Assembly (NCBI GenBank): GCA_900757505.1
Contig: CAAEOE010000035.1
Coordinates: forward strand, 4,520-68,519
Direction of reading: 5' to 3'
Origin: an uncultured Collinsella sp.
GTDB lineage: Bacteria > Actinomycetota > Coriobacteriia > Coriobacteriales > Coriobacteriaceae
Length of the DNA stretch: 64,000 bases
Within the stretch, counting starts at the first letter, position 1. Each line of letters opens with the position of its first letter. The position numbers were made by a program, and so were the translations under genes. Below are positions 33,941 through 43,076 of the stretch, one piece after another. The notes under the pieces are model-generated. The model ran no database searches and was not told the DNA's origin. It saw only the letters and a list, made by a program, of their open reading frames with translations.

Positions 33941-34847
33941 TGCCGAACGCGTGACGTTTACCAAGAAAAAGAAGACGGTTGCTTGTCCCGTGCCCTTGGC
34001 ACCGCTTGCTGACACGCATGCGCATCTGCTTTCGTTTTGGGGGAAAGAAGTGCCCGAGACGCTCGTGCGCGCCAAAGCCGCGGGCGTCGACCTGTTGGTG
34101 ACGATGCTCGACCCCATCGCCGACAAGCGCAGCGTGACGGACTATAGCGACTGGCTCGTGCGCGAAATTCTGCCGATGCGGGATATTCCGCAGATCAAGT
34201 ATCTCGCTGGCGTTCACCCCTATGGCGCGCCGGATTATACCGATGACATTCACGCGCAGGTTGTTGCTGCGCTCGATGACCCTTTGTGCGCCGGTATCGG
34301 CGAGATCGGTCTGGACTACCACACGGATTACGACGACGACATCGCGCCGGCGCCCCACAGTGTGCAGATTGATTGCATGGCGCGTCAGCTCGAAGTTGCC
34401 GTGCGCCGCAATGTGCCGGTGGAGCTGCACCTGCGGCACGAGGACTCGGATGGGGAGCGCACCTCGCATATGGATGCGTACAACGTGCTGCGCGAGGTGG
34501 GTGTGCCTCAGGCCGGTTGCGTGCTGCACTGCTTTGGCGAGGACCGCGCCACGATGGAGCGCTTTGTGGAGCTGGGCTGCTATATCGCCTATGGTGGTGC
34601 GGCCACCTTTAAGCGCAACGATGACGTGCGCGAGGCATTTGCGGCGACCCCGCTCGACCGCATTTTGTTCGAGACGGATTGCCCGTATATGGCGCCGGAG
34701 CCCATTCGCGGTCTTGAATGCGAGCCAGCAATGATCTCCATTACGGCAAACGCGCTGGTTAACGACCGTGTCGATCGCACTGGTGAGGACGCCGAAACAA
34801 TCGCGCATGCCGCTTGGGAAAATGCCTGCAAACTTTTTCAAAAATAG
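33930..34847 (+). CDS. TatD family metal-dependent hydrolase
   Basis: 305 residues, DNase-like amidohydrolase-fold enzyme. The metal ligands are visible: DTHAHLL near the N-terminus, GEIGLDYH, LHLRHE, VLHCFGED and the C-terminal FETDCPYMAPEP. It starts inside the last codons of rsmA (ATG 33930 or 33933), so the two are translationally coupled. Some insertions relative to E. coli TatD; the substrate in vivo is not established. Confidence 0.88.
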   Translation: MMPNAERVTFTKKKKTVACPVPLAPLADTHAHLLSFWGKEVPETLVRAKAAGVDLLVTMLDPIADKRSVTDYSDWLVREILPMRDIPQIKYLAGVHPYGAPDYTDDIHAQVVAALDDPLCAGIGEIGLDYHTDYDDDIAPAPHSVQIDCMARQLEVAVRRNVPVELHLRHEDSDGERTSHMDAYNVLREVGVPQAGCVLHCFGEDRATMERFVELGCYIAYGGAATFKRNDDVREAFAATPLDRILFETDCPYMAPEPIRGLECEPAMISITANALVNDRVDRTGEDAETIAHAAWENACKLFQK

Positions 34848-34890
34848 TTCTTGCGTTCGCGGTGGCGCTCCGTTATTCTAATTCCTGCAC

Positions 34891-34977
34891 GCGGGCGTGG
34901 CGGAATTGGCAGACGCGTACGGTTCAGGTCCGTATGGGGGCAACCCCATGAAGGTTCAAGTCCTTTCGCCCGCACCA
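34891..34977 (+). tRNA. tRNA-Leu (CAG)
   Basis: 87 bases with a long variable arm (TGGGGGCAACCCCA), acceptor GCGGGCG/CGCCCGC, anticodon loop TTCAGGT (anticodon CAG), and encoded CCA. It is the only tRNA in the window without the trailer repeat unit. Confidence 0.96.
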
Positions 34978-34988
34978 TTGATTGAAAG

Positions 34989-35013
34989 AGCTCCCAGCAA
35001 TGGGAGCTTTTTT
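34989..35013 (+). terminator. Terminator after tRNA-Leu
   Basis: AGCTCCC (34989-34995) pairs with GGGAGCT (35002-35008), followed by a T-run. Confidence 0.92.
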
Positions 35014-35076
35014 GTTATGCACGATCTCCTTGGACGGGTATCCTAGTACCAACGTGTGCCTATCAGAGGAGAGACC

Positions 35077-36015
35077 ATGCTATTTTCCGGTATCATCGCC
35101 GCCCTTACCAGCCTTTTGATTCCCATCATCATCCTGTTGTTGCTGCTCCCCAACGCCTGCTACGTCGTTGAGCAGCAGCACGCTGTGATCATCGAGCGCT
35201 TGGGTAAGTTCAATCGTATCGTCAACGCGGGCTTCCACGTGAAGGTGCCCGTGATTGACCGCAAGGCCGCCACGGTGAGTCTGCGCACCATGAAAAATGG
35301 TTTTGGCATCGACGTTAAGACCCAGGACAACGTGACCATTGGCCTTGAGGTCTCCGCTCAGTACCACGTGAGCTATGACATGGGCGCCGGCCCGGCAGAT
35401 TCGGGCATCTACAAGAGCTACTATATGCTGCAGGAGCCCGTCGACCAGATGCGCGACTTCATCACCGACGCCCTGCGCTCCTCCATCCCCGTCTACACAC
35501 TCGATGAGGTCTTTGCCAAGAAGGATGACATCGCCAAGGATGTCAACGCTACCGTTTCCGAGCAGATGGCCGCCTACGGCTTCACCCTCGTGTCGACGCT
35601 CATCACCAAAATCGCACTGCCGACCGAGGTTGAGAACTCCATGAACGACATCAACGCTGCCCAGCGCAAGCGCGCTGCCGCGCAGGAGCTCGCCGAGGCC
35701 GACCGCATCAAGCGCGTCACCGAGGCGACCGCCGAGGCCGAGGCTATGGAAAAGGCGGGCGAGGGCATCGCCAACCAGCGCAAGGCCATCGCGCTGGGTA
35801 TCAAAGATTCGCTCGAGATCATCCAGGAGACGGGTGTCGGCAATGACGAGGCCAACCAACTGTTCATGTTTACGCAGTGGTCCGAGATGATGACGGAGTT
35901 CGCTCGCACGGGTAAAACCTCGACGGTCGTGCTGCCGAGCGACTTTTCGCAGTCGGCTTCGATGTTCGAGCAGATGCTGGCCGCCGGCAAAGTTCAAAAC
36001 GATTCGAAGGAGTAG
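35077..36015 (+). CDS. SPFH/stomatin-like membrane protein
   Basis: 312 residues. An N-terminal hydrophobic hairpin (about 1-28) is followed by an SPFH domain (VVEQQHAVIIERLGKFNRI, FHVKVPVIDRK) and a long Ala/Glu-rich coiled coil (about 190-240). It resembles QmcA/paraslipins that scaffold membrane microdomains. No NfeD-type partner is adjacent; rlmH follows after 6 bp. ATG 35077 is chosen for the AGAGGAGAG just upstream, over GTG 35056. Confidence 0.85.
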   Translation: MLFSGIIAALTSLLIPIIILLLLLPNACYVVEQQHAVIIERLGKFNRIVNAGFHVKVPVIDRKAATVSLRTMKNGFGIDVKTQDNVTIGLEVSAQYHVSYDMGAGPADSGIYKSYYMLQEPVDQMRDFITDALRSSIPVYTLDEVFAKKDDIAKDVNATVSEQMAAYGFTLVSTLITKIALPTEVENSMNDINAAQRKRAAAQELAEADRIKRVTEATAEAEAMEKAGEGIANQRKAIALGIKDSLEIIQETGVGNDEANQLFMFTQWSEMMTEFARTGKTSTVVLPSDFSQSASMFEQMLAAGKVQNDSKE

Positions 36016-36021
36016 ACGCGC

Positions 36022-36492
36022 GTGAAATACACCGTCGTTTGCGTCGGTAAGCTCAAGGAGCGCTTTTGGAAGGACGCGTGCGCTGAGTACACCAAGCGCC
36101 TAGGTGCCTATGCCAAGGTGGATATCCGCGAGGTGGCCGATATCGACCCGGCTAAGGCGGGCGGCGTGGATGCCGCGCGCGACAAGGAGGGGGCGGCGAT
36201 TCTTGCCGCCTTGCCATCTCGAGCGCATGTGATCCTGCTGGCTATCGAGGGCAAGGAGCGCTCGAGCGAGGAGTTTTCGGCGAGGCTCGACGATCTTATG
36301 CTGCGAGGCAGCAGCGACATTGCCTTTGTAATCGGCGGTTCGGACGGCGTGAGCGATGACGTGCGCGCACGAGCCGACGAGATGCTCAGCTTTGGACGCA
36401 TTACCTTGCCGCATAACCTGGCGCGTGTGGTGCTGCTGGAGCAGATTTACCGTGCCTGCAAGATCAGTCGTGGCGAGCCGTATCACAAATAG
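36022..36492 (+). CDS. rlmH: 23S rRNA (pseudouridine(1915)-N3)-methyltransferase
   Basis: 156 residues, SPOUT-class enzyme. KYTVVCVGKLKERFW, FVIGGSDGVSDDV and LPHNLARVVLLEQIYRA, ending RGEPYHK, are diagnostic. GTG start with GAAGGAG upstream; 6 bp after the SPFH gene, so probably one transcript. Confidence 0.97.
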   Translation: MKYTVVCVGKLKERFWKDACAEYTKRLGAYAKVDIREVADIDPAKAGGVDAARDKEGAAILAALPSRAHVILLAIEGKERSSEEFSARLDDLMLRGSSDIAFVIGGSDGVSDDVRARADEMLSFGRITLPHNLARVVLLEQIYRACKISRGEPYHK

Positions 36493-36565
36493 GTCGGCAA
36501 TACGAAACAATGGCGTGGGACAATACCTTTCGTTTTGAGGAATGTGTCTGAAAGGACTATGCGAT

Positions 36566-37336
36566 ATGAAGATTGGATTTGTCGGTTTTGGCAATATGGC
36601 GAGCGCTATGGCCGATGGCTGGATCGCTGCCGGTGTAGCTGCGAGCGACATGTGCGCCTGCGCGGGTCGCTACGACGCACTGGTTGAGCGCTGTGAGGCG
36701 CGCGGGATGGCCGCTTGCCACGACGCCGCCGAGGTTGTCGCCGCATCCGATATCGTGGTCGCTGCGGTCAAGCCGTACATGATCGAGAAGGTATTCGCCC
36801 CGCTCAAGGATGCTCTTGCCAAAAAGGTCGTTCTGTCGGTTGCCTGGACCTGGGACAGTGCCAAGTGGGAGCAGGTCCTGCCGGACGTCGCGCATATCTC
36901 GACGGTGCCCAACACGCCGGTTTCAGTGGGTGAGGGCGTCATCGCCTGCGAGAAGGCTTCGACGCTCAATGACGAGCGGCGCGCTGTGGTGCTCGATCTA
37001 CTTGGCAAGCTTGGCACGGTGGTTGAGCTCGACACGAGCCTGCTGTTCGTGGGCGGCACGGTGGGTGGTTGCGCTCCGGCATTTGTCGCTATGGCAATCG
37101 AGGCCCTGGGCGATGCGGCGGTCAAGCACGGTATCCCGCGTGCGGATGCTTATCGCATTGTGAGCCAGATGGTGCTGGGTACGGCAAAGCTGCAGCTTGC
37201 AACTGGCCAGCATCCTGCGGCGATGAAGGATGCCGTATGCTCGCCCGGTGGTGCCACCATCAAGGGCGTCGTTGCGCTCGAGGACGCCGGCATGCGCAGC
37301 GCCCTGGTCAAGGCAATCGACGCAACCCTCCAGTAA
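36566..37336 (+). CDS. proC: Pyrroline-5-carboxylate reductase
   Basis: Last step of proline synthesis. 256 residues. N-terminal Rossmann motif IGFVGFGNMASAM, central VSVAWTWDSAKWEQ (in place of the usual SIAAG), VPNTPVSVGEG, and the C-terminal dimerisation domain with AVCSPGGATIKGV. Start at 36566 follows GAAAGGA; an ATG eight codons upstream is less likely. Confidence 0.92.
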   Translation: MKIGFVGFGNMASAMADGWIAAGVAASDMCACAGRYDALVERCEARGMAACHDAAEVVAASDIVVAAVKPYMIEKVFAPLKDALAKKVVLSVAWTWDSAKWEQVLPDVAHISTVPNTPVSVGEGVIACEKASTLNDERRAVVLDLLGKLGTVVELDTSLLFVGGTVGGCAPAFVAMAIEALGDAAVKHGIPRADAYRIVSQMVLGTAKLQLATGQHPAAMKDAVCSPGGATIKGVVALEDAGMRSALVKAIDATLQ

Positions 37337-37338
37337 AA

Positions 37339-37493
37339 CCGACCAAAAAAGGGACAGTTTATTTTGGCAGGTTTTTCCTGCGGTTTTGTCCTTTTAGCGA
37401 AAAGCGCCCCGCAACTGGCTCAATTCCAGTTGCGGGGCGCTTGCGTTCGCCCGGATAAAACCGACCAAAATAAACCTGTCCCTTTTTGGCGGG
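37339..37493. repeat. 155-bp cruciform-like nested palindrome
   Basis: Outer arms 37339-37372 and 37459-37493 (AAAAAGGGACAG and TTTATTTTGG blocks with their complements) surround a perfect 17-bp hairpin, 37402-37418 with 37426-37442. Both arms also share a direct TAAAACCGACCAAAA. It lies between proC and the small minus-strand gene and may terminate both. Confidence 0.75.
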
Positions 37494-37667
37494 TTAGTCC
37501 CAGAAGCTGTCTTCTTCGTCCTCGGATTTGGGGCCGCGGTCGACATACATCTTATGGGTGCGCTTCTCCATTACAAAGGCAAGAATCGCAAACAGCAGGA
37601 TGCCGCCGGCGAAAAGGATGGCAAAACCGGTGCGGGTGCCAAACAAAAAGGAAAAAACTGCGTCCAT
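37494..37667 (-). CDS. Small membrane protein, 57 residues
   Basis: On the minus strand an ATG (37665-37667) preceded by AGAAGG opens a 57-codon frame: MDAVFSFLFGTRTGFAILFA, one hydrophobic helix (about 14-33), a basic stop-transfer (MEKRTHKMYVDR) and an acidic tail ending SEDEEDSFWD. The composition and topology are coherent, with start and ribosome site in place, so it is likely real. The function is unknown. It is divergent from serS and shares the promoter region. Confidence 0.7.
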   Translation of the reverse strand: MDAVFSFLFGTRTGFAILFAGGILLFAILAFVMEKRTHKMYVDRGPKSEDEEDSFWD

Positions 37668-37778
37668 TGGGTGCCTTCTTGCGTAGTTGAGTTGGGTCGT
37701 AAACGTTCATAAGTATATACTTGCCCATACATGTACAAGGTTGCAACCTAAATGGAATGTATATCGCCGGAGGATCTA

Positions 37779-39062
37779 ATGCTTGATATCAAGTTTGTTC
37801 GCGAGAACCCTGATGCCATCGATGTCGCCATGGCTAACCGCCAGACGTCTTGGGATCGCGAGAAGTTCTTTGAGCTCGACGACGAGCGTCGTGCCGTCAT
37901 CACCGAGGTTGAGGAACTTCAAGCCACGCGCAATGCCGAGTCCAAGAAGATCGGCGCCCTGATGAAGGAGGGCAAGAAGGACGAGGCCGAGGCCGCCAAG
38001 GAGGCCGTGCGCGCCGTCAACGAGAAGATTGACGGTCTGGCCGAGCGCCGCACCGCCCTCGAGCAGGAGCAGTACGACTTCATGGCTCACCTGCCCAACA
38101 TTCCTTGCGAGGCCACGCCGTACGGCAAGGACGAGGACGAGAACATCGAGCGCCGTCGTTGGGGCACCCCGCGCGAGTTCGACTTCGACTTTAAGCCGCA
38201 CTGGGATCTGGGCACCGACCTCGACATCCTTGACTTCGAGCGCGGCAACAAGCTCTCCGGCAGCCGCTTCACCGTTCTCGGTGGCGCCGGCGCCCGTCTT
38301 GAGCGCGCCCTCATCAACTTCTTCCTCGATACGCACACCAGCCGTGGTTTTAAGGAGTGGTGGCCGCCCATCGTCGTCAAGCGTCAGACCATGTTCGGCA
38401 CGGGCCAGCTGCCCAAGTTCGAGGACGACGCCTATCACGTCTCGGGCGACAACTTCCTGATCCCCACCGCCGAGGTCGTGCTCACCAACCTGCACGCCGG
38501 TGAGGTCCTCGACGCCGATACCCTGCCGCGCCGCTACACCGCCTTCACCCCCTGCTTCCGCGAGGAGGCCGGCTCCGCTGGTCGCGATACCCGCGGCATC
38601 ATTCGCCAGCACGAGTTCGACAAGGTCGAGATGGTAAAGTTTGCCAAGCCGGAGGAGTCCGACGAAGAGCTCGAGAGCATGACCGCCGAGGCCGAGTTCC
38701 TGCTGCAGCAGCTGGGTCTTCCGTATCGCGTGATTAGCCTGTGCACCGGCGACCTGGGCTTCTCTGCCCGTCAGACCTACGACGTCGAGGTCTGGCTGCC
38801 GAGCTACAACGCCTACAAGGAGATCAGCTCCTGCTCCAACTGCGGTGACTTCCAGGCCCGTCGCGCCAACATCAAGTATCGCGACCCCGAGAACTTCAAG
38901 GGTTCGCGCTATCTGCACACCCTCAACGGTTCCGGTCTGCCGGCTGGCCGTACCATGGCAGCCATTCTGGAGAACTACCAGAACGCTGACGGCACCATCA
39001 CGATCCCCGAGGTTCTGCGTCCCTACATGGGCGGCCTCGAGAAGATCGAGCCGGTCGCGTAG
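37779..39062 (+). CDS. serS: Serine--tRNA ligase
   Basis: Class II synthetase, 427 residues. The N-terminal coiled-coil arm that grips the long variable arm of tRNA-Ser covers about 30-105. Motif 2 (CFREEAGSAGRDTRGIIRQHEF) and motif 3 (LNGSGLPAGRTMAAILEN) are intact. The ATG at 37779 follows GGAGG. Confidence 0.97.
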   Translation: MLDIKFVRENPDAIDVAMANRQTSWDREKFFELDDERRAVITEVEELQATRNAESKKIGALMKEGKKDEAEAAKEAVRAVNEKIDGLAERRTALEQEQYDFMAHLPNIPCEATPYGKDEDENIERRRWGTPREFDFDFKPHWDLGTDLDILDFERGNKLSGSRFTVLGGAGARLERALINFFLDTHTSRGFKEWWPPIVVKRQTMFGTGQLPKFEDDAYHVSGDNFLIPTAEVVLTNLHAGEVLDADTLPRRYTAFTPCFREEAGSAGRDTRGIIRQHEFDKVEMVKFAKPEESDEELESMTAEAEFLLQQLGLPYRVISLCTGDLGFSARQTYDVEVWLPSYNAYKEISSCSNCGDFQARRANIKYRDPENFKGSRYLHTLNGSGLPAGRTMAAILENYQNADGTITIPEVLRPYMGGLEKIEPVA

Positions 39063-39086
39063 ATTGGCTGCATAAGCGATTTGCTA

Positions 39087-39115
39087 GGGCACTCCTTTTT
39101 GGGGTGCCCTTTTTG
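39087..39115 (+). terminator. Terminator after serS
   Basis: GGGCACTCC pairs with GGGGTGCCC across a short T-rich loop and is followed by TTTTTG. Confidence 0.9.
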
Positions 39116-39233
39116 TGTGCGGCCATACCATGCTGTGCGGACAGCTCAATAGAAAACACACGAACAACTGTTCTGTATACAGCCATCTACCTGCTATGCT
39201 TTTGCTAAATAAGAGCGAGAGAAAGGGGACGCG

Positions 39234-39611
39234 ATGGAGCTGTTTGATGATCGGGTGGTTTTGTTTGAGAGCGACGAGGGCGGGGAGTACCTGCTTGTGA
39301 CGTGTGAGCCGTCTGGCATGGGTGGCCTGGTGGTTCGACAGACGAGCGAGGGTCCGTTGACCCAATGGTGCTACGAGGAGTCGCCGCATGTGGTTGAGAC
39401 GTTTGTGGCGCACGAGGGGCTTGTGGCCCTGGAGCATTTCTATGGGGTCCGGACATCTAACCAGGTTGCTCGCATGTTGAGTATCTCGTTTGCCGATTAT
39501 GATTGTGCCCAGCGGGTGAGATCGCTCCTGAGGGAACTTGATGCTAAGTTTGACGTGATCGAAAAGCCAATCGATCGTACGGGGAACGACGGTATATGCG
39601 GAGCAGCATGA
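39234..39611 (+). CDS. Hypothetical protein, 125 residues
   Basis: No family recognised. Mixed alpha/beta composition, acidic N-terminus (MELFDDRVVLFESDEGGEYL), no signal or membrane helix. It has a good AAAGGGG ribosome site 6 bases before the ATG and codon use like its neighbours, so it is likely real. The SEGPLTQWCYEESPH segment and the following helix-rich half give no function. Confidence 0.6.
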   Translation: MELFDDRVVLFESDEGGEYLLVTCEPSGMGGLVVRQTSEGPLTQWCYEESPHVVETFVAHEGLVALEHFYGVRTSNQVARMLSISFADYDCAQRVRSLLRELDAKFDVIEKPIDRTGNDGICGAA

Positions 39612-39688
39612 CAAAACTGCGTTTCACAAAAAAGTTTGAGATTGTGCTTGACTCCAATAAGCTAAAGTGGTTTTATATATCTTGCGCT

Positions 39689-39765
39689 GCGGCGTTACCT
39701 CAGCTGGATAGAGGGTCTGACTACGAATCAGAACGTCATAGGTTCGAATCCTATACGCCGCACCA
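39689..39765 (+). tRNA. tRNA-Arg (ACG), copy 1
   Basis: 77 bases, acceptor GCGGCGT/ACGCCGC, anticodon loop CTACGAA (anticodon ACG, read as ICG), T-loop TTCGAAT, encoded CCA. Identical to the copy 425 bp downstream. Confidence 0.96.
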
Positions 39766-39998
39766 ATTGAACTTGAAGCCTCCGGCAACGGGGGCTTTTC
39801 TTTTTTGGAGACCAGACAGGGATTCGAACCTCGGTCGAGGCGCGAGCGTGAAGCGGACGCGGAGCGTCCGTAGCGAGCGGGCGAGCACGCCGGCAGGCGG
39901 GCGAAGCCGGCGCGGATCCGCGGAACGGATGCGCGGAATCCTATACGCCGCACCAACTGAACTTTAAAGCTCCCGGCGACGGGGGCTTTTCTTATATC
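39746..39998 (+). repeat. tRNA-Arg trailer repeat unit (T2)
   Basis: The tRNA 3' end from the T-loop (GAATCC...ACCA) plus terminator at 39746-39807 recurs from 39936, a period of 190 bp. Between them are an antisense T-arm GGATTCGAACCT (39820-39831) and hairpins. P1a is CGGACGC/GCGTCCG (39854, 39864), P2 GCCGGC/GCCGGC (39889, 39906), P3 ATCCG/CGGAT (39916, 39926). The outer P1 stem seen in the other units is not clearly formed here. Confidence 0.85.
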
Positions 39999-40113
39999 GC
40001 GATGCGTCGAAGATCGCATCAAGTGGTCAAAATGAGTAAAAATCAAATTCAATAACTTTTTTTGAAAAACGCTTGACCTTTATTCAGTCCATGTGCATAA
40101 TAATCAACAAGTT

Positions 40114-40190
40114 GCGGCGTTACCTCAGCTGGATAGAGGGTCTGACTACGAATCAGAACGTCATAGGTTCGAATCCTATACGCCGCACCA
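40114..40190 (+). tRNA. tRNA-Arg (ACG), copy 2
   Basis: Sequence identical to copy 1 throughout the 77 bases. TTGACC (40073) and CATAAT (about 40095) upstream resemble a promoter. The preceding 110 bp are AT-rich and hold nothing else. Confidence 0.96.
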
Positions 40191-40422
40191 TTTGAGATTA
40201 AAGCTCCCGGCAACGGGGGCTTTTCTTTTACGTAAACACTGCATGGATTCGAACCTCGGTCGAGGCGCGGGCGTAAAGAAAACGCGGAGCGTTTTTAGCC
40301 CGCGGGCGAGCACGCCGGCAGGCGGGCGAAGCCGGGGCGGGTCCGCGCAGCGGGTGCGCGGAATCCTATACGCCGCACCATTTGAGATTAAAGCTCCCGG
40401 CAACGGGGGCTTTTCTTTTACG
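40171..40422 (+). repeat. tRNA-Arg trailer repeat unit (T3)
   Basis: 62 identical bases (40171-40232 and 40361-40422) at a 190-bp period. The interior has antisense T-arm GGATTCGAACCT (40245-40256), P1 GCGGGC/GCCCGC (40267, 40298) enclosing AAACGC/GCGTTT, P2 around GCCGG/CCGGC-type arms (40314-40336), and P3 TCCGC/GCGGG-type (about 40342-40356). Compared with T2, P1a changes from CGGACGC/GCGTCCG to AAAACGC/GCGTTTT, keeping the pairing. Confidence 0.85.
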
Positions 40423-40542
40423 CCAGCTTGAGTGCTTTCGTCCAAAGGGACGATTTCCTGTCGACTCGTGTAAGATTCCGAGTAGATGTCGCGACTTATT
40501 CGCGACCACTCCTTCTCAAGCGACCGATCAGGGTGATATTTC

Positions 40543-42984
40543 GTGGCAGAGCGTCCGACATACAAGCTCAGGTTTCTCGATCCCAAGAAGCGCTTTCCGG
40601 CGATGCCCGAGCAGCCAGCGGGACGCTCGTATGGCGTGGTCTGGAAACTCTTTGGCGAGGATCAGCATGAATCTTGTTATGTCGTCGAATTCGTTGGCAA
40701 AAGCCATGTGTCGCTTTTGGGCTACGTAAGCGTTTCGGGTGAGGTGTACAAGGTGGACCGCCCCGTTAGCGAGGCTCCGCTGCCCAACGATCCCGACATG
40801 GAACTGGTCCTTGACGAGTCGGACTCCGGTATTGGTGAGATTATGGTGAGGGGAGCAAACGGCACGATGCGCGCGTGCGCGCGAACCGTCGGCTCTCCCG
40901 AAGGCCCCATGCGCGAGCAGTCCGACCACGAGACATGGAATTCGACCCGCTCCCTTCCTTACGGCGAGTTCATGGCATCGATGTTCCTGCGCTACGTGAT
41001 ATTCGCTGACTCCGAAAATGCCATTGCGAGCACGGCGGACGCCGGCGGACTCGACGAGGGTATGCAAAATGTTATCGACAAGATCAAGCTCGTAAAGTTG
41101 CCCGAGCCGGTCGAGGTGTTTTTGGGCTTTAACACGGCACCGCTCCCTGATGCTATCGAGACGCTGCTTTACCGCGTTGACCATGCCGAGAATCCGAGCG
41201 GTATCGAGCGCTATGCCGCCGCCCTTATGAGTGAAATTGACTTGCCCCGCTTGCGCACCATCGCCGCTAAGTCCGAGATGAGCCTGGCTCGCATCGATCG
41301 CTCAAAGCTTTTCTATCTCAATTTTGATCGTAGTCTGCTGGAGCAGGACGAAATTGACACGCTGCTCGCCATCGAGTGCCGTCTCAACCGCCTCTCCGGC
41401 ATCCTTGAGCGCATCGGGGCTGGATTGGTCCCCGCGGCCTCGTCGCCGAGCCTTGAGGGCTGCGCGCTCTTCGATGCGTGGCATATCGCTAAGACGACCA
41501 ACGATGTTCCCCGACTGCTCGATACGGCCTCGAGCGATAACCCGTGGGGCGAACCGGGTACGGTGGCTTGCCAACCGGGCGGTGAGTGGGATGTGCGTAC
41601 CCGCTTCGCGCGTATTGTCGAGGCGCTTAACGTGGTCACGCGGCTCGACTATACCTATCGGGCAAACGTTGCCGAGGGGATTATGCTCGTTCGGTTTGGG
41701 CAGTCTGTCGTTGATGCCATGCCGCAACGTGAATACGACGCTCAAGATGACGCCTGGCACGAGCTGGACGAGGACACGCGCACGATCTGGGCCGCGGAGC
41801 ACGATGCGCGCGTGGCGCTCACGCTTGCGGCAGCGTGTTTTGCCGCGGGCACCTGCATCACGCGCTGCTATGTGCAGATTGCTGCTCCCGACAGTGAGCA
41901 GGGCGAGCGCGTTGTTGCAACGTATTTCTTTGGGCGCGCGGCCTATCTGGCCGATTGCGTGCCTGTCGCCAAGGATCTTGAGAGTATAGACATGGACGAT
42001 ATGCCGTGCAAGCGTGTGCTTGAGGCATATGAGTCAACCGCTCCGGAGACGATTGAACCTGCGGAGGTTCATGCTCGTCCGCGTGATGACCATCGCATGC
42101 TGCCGCCGGCGCTGCGCGATCTGCTGCTTGCCGATACGGCTGACGAGCTGGAGGTCATGGAAGAGGACGACGACCCATACGTGGCCCGTGTTGTTGAATT
42201 GCGCGAGCAGGCAAAAGTCGACCGTACAGGTGCTTTTGAAGGCTTTTCCCGTCTTGTTGAGGAGTTGGAGGCTAAGTGCGCCGTCGCCGAGCTTTTGGCG
42301 ACAGGTCCGGTTCAAACGCAGTTTTGCGATAACCAGCTGGTGCGCATGGTGCTACCGGTGTTGGAAGAAGACCGCTCTGTGCGAATCCTTCGTGCGCCCG
42401 ATGCGCTGTACTTTGCCCAGCACGAGATCTGCAGCTTTTACGCCGAGCAAGAGGACTTTGAACGAGCACTGCCCGAGGTGCGCCATCTTTACGATCTGGC
42501 GCGCTCGTCCATGCAGTCGCACTTTGCGCTCATCAACGTGCTTGCGCGTCTGGAGCGCTTTGACGAGATTATCGAGGTGGCGCGCCACGGCCTACGTATT
42601 GCCAGCGATCGTTCTGCAATCGGCTACCTGTTCTATCGCTTGGCGTTTGCCTATTGGAATTGCGATCAGCTCGACCTGGCGCTGGCTTGTTACCGTCTGG
42701 TGCCGCGCGGCGAGGAGTCGGGCAGCAGCGCGCTGGAAGAAATGCAGGGCCTTATGAACGAGATGGGCGTCAGCGAGCCTCCGACGTTCGAGGAAGCGGT
42801 CGAGACCATCCATAAGGCTGGACTAGAGCTGCCGCCAGTGTCCGCCGTGACGAATCAGCTGGCAGATGCCGCTGTGCAACTGGTCGACAACGGTTTCTTT
42901 TTCCTGGCGCGCGGTTGTATCTTCCAAATGTGGCGCACCATGGGCAACGACGAGCTCGGCTCCCTCAACCGCTCGCTGGGGTAG
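40543..42984 (+). CDS. Large protein of unknown function with C-terminal TPR-like repeats
   Basis: 813 residues, no signal peptide or membrane helix. I recognise no domain in the first 540 residues (MAERPTYKLRFLDPKKRFPA...), which are mixed alpha/beta with several Trp and acidic stretches. From about 610 to the end helical pairs such as EICSFYAEQEDFERALPEV and INVLARLERFDEIIEVARHG fit tetratricopeptide repeats. An acidic linker (ELEVMEEDDDP, about 530-545) separates the halves. GTG start with AGGGTG upstream. It stands alone between tRNA genes; a scaffold role is only a guess. Confidence 0.6.
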   Translation: MAERPTYKLRFLDPKKRFPAMPEQPAGRSYGVVWKLFGEDQHESCYVVEFVGKSHVSLLGYVSVSGEVYKVDRPVSEAPLPNDPDMELVLDESDSGIGEIMVRGANGTMRACARTVGSPEGPMREQSDHETWNSTRSLPYGEFMASMFLRYVIFADSENAIASTADAGGLDEGMQNVIDKIKLVKLPEPVEVFLGFNTAPLPDAIETLLYRVDHAENPSGIERYAAALMSEIDLPRLRTIAAKSEMSLARIDRSKLFYLNFDRSLLEQDEIDTLLAIECRLNRLSGILERIGAGLVPAASSPSLEGCALFDAWHIAKTTNDVPRLLDTASSDNPWGEPGTVACQPGGEWDVRTRFARIVEALNVVTRLDYTYRANVAEGIMLVRFGQSVVDAMPQREYDAQDDAWHELDEDTRTIWAAEHDARVALTLAAACFAAGTCITRCYVQIAAPDSEQGERVVATYFFGRAAYLADCVPVAKDLESIDMDDMPCKRVLEAYESTAPETIEPAEVHARPRDDHRMLPPALRDLLLADTADELEVMEEDDDPYVARVVELREQAKVDRTGAFEGFSRLVEELEAKCAVAELLATGPVQTQFCDNQLVRMVLPVLEEDRSVRILRAPDALYFAQHEICSFYAEQEDFERALPEVRHLYDLARSSMQSHFALINVLARLERFDEIIEVARHGLRIASDRSAIGYLFYRLAFAYWNCDQLDLALACYRLVPRGEESGSSALEEMQGLMNEMGVSEPPTFEEAVETIHKAGLELPPVSAVTNQLADAAVQLVDNGFFFLARGCIFQMWRTMGNDELGSLNRSLG

Positions 42985-43076
42985 GCGAAGCTTTCAAGAA
43001 GGAAAGGCTGCTAGGCAATTAGAAAATTCCCTCTTGCCCAACTTCGACTATTTGGTTACTATAGAACGGCTGTTAC

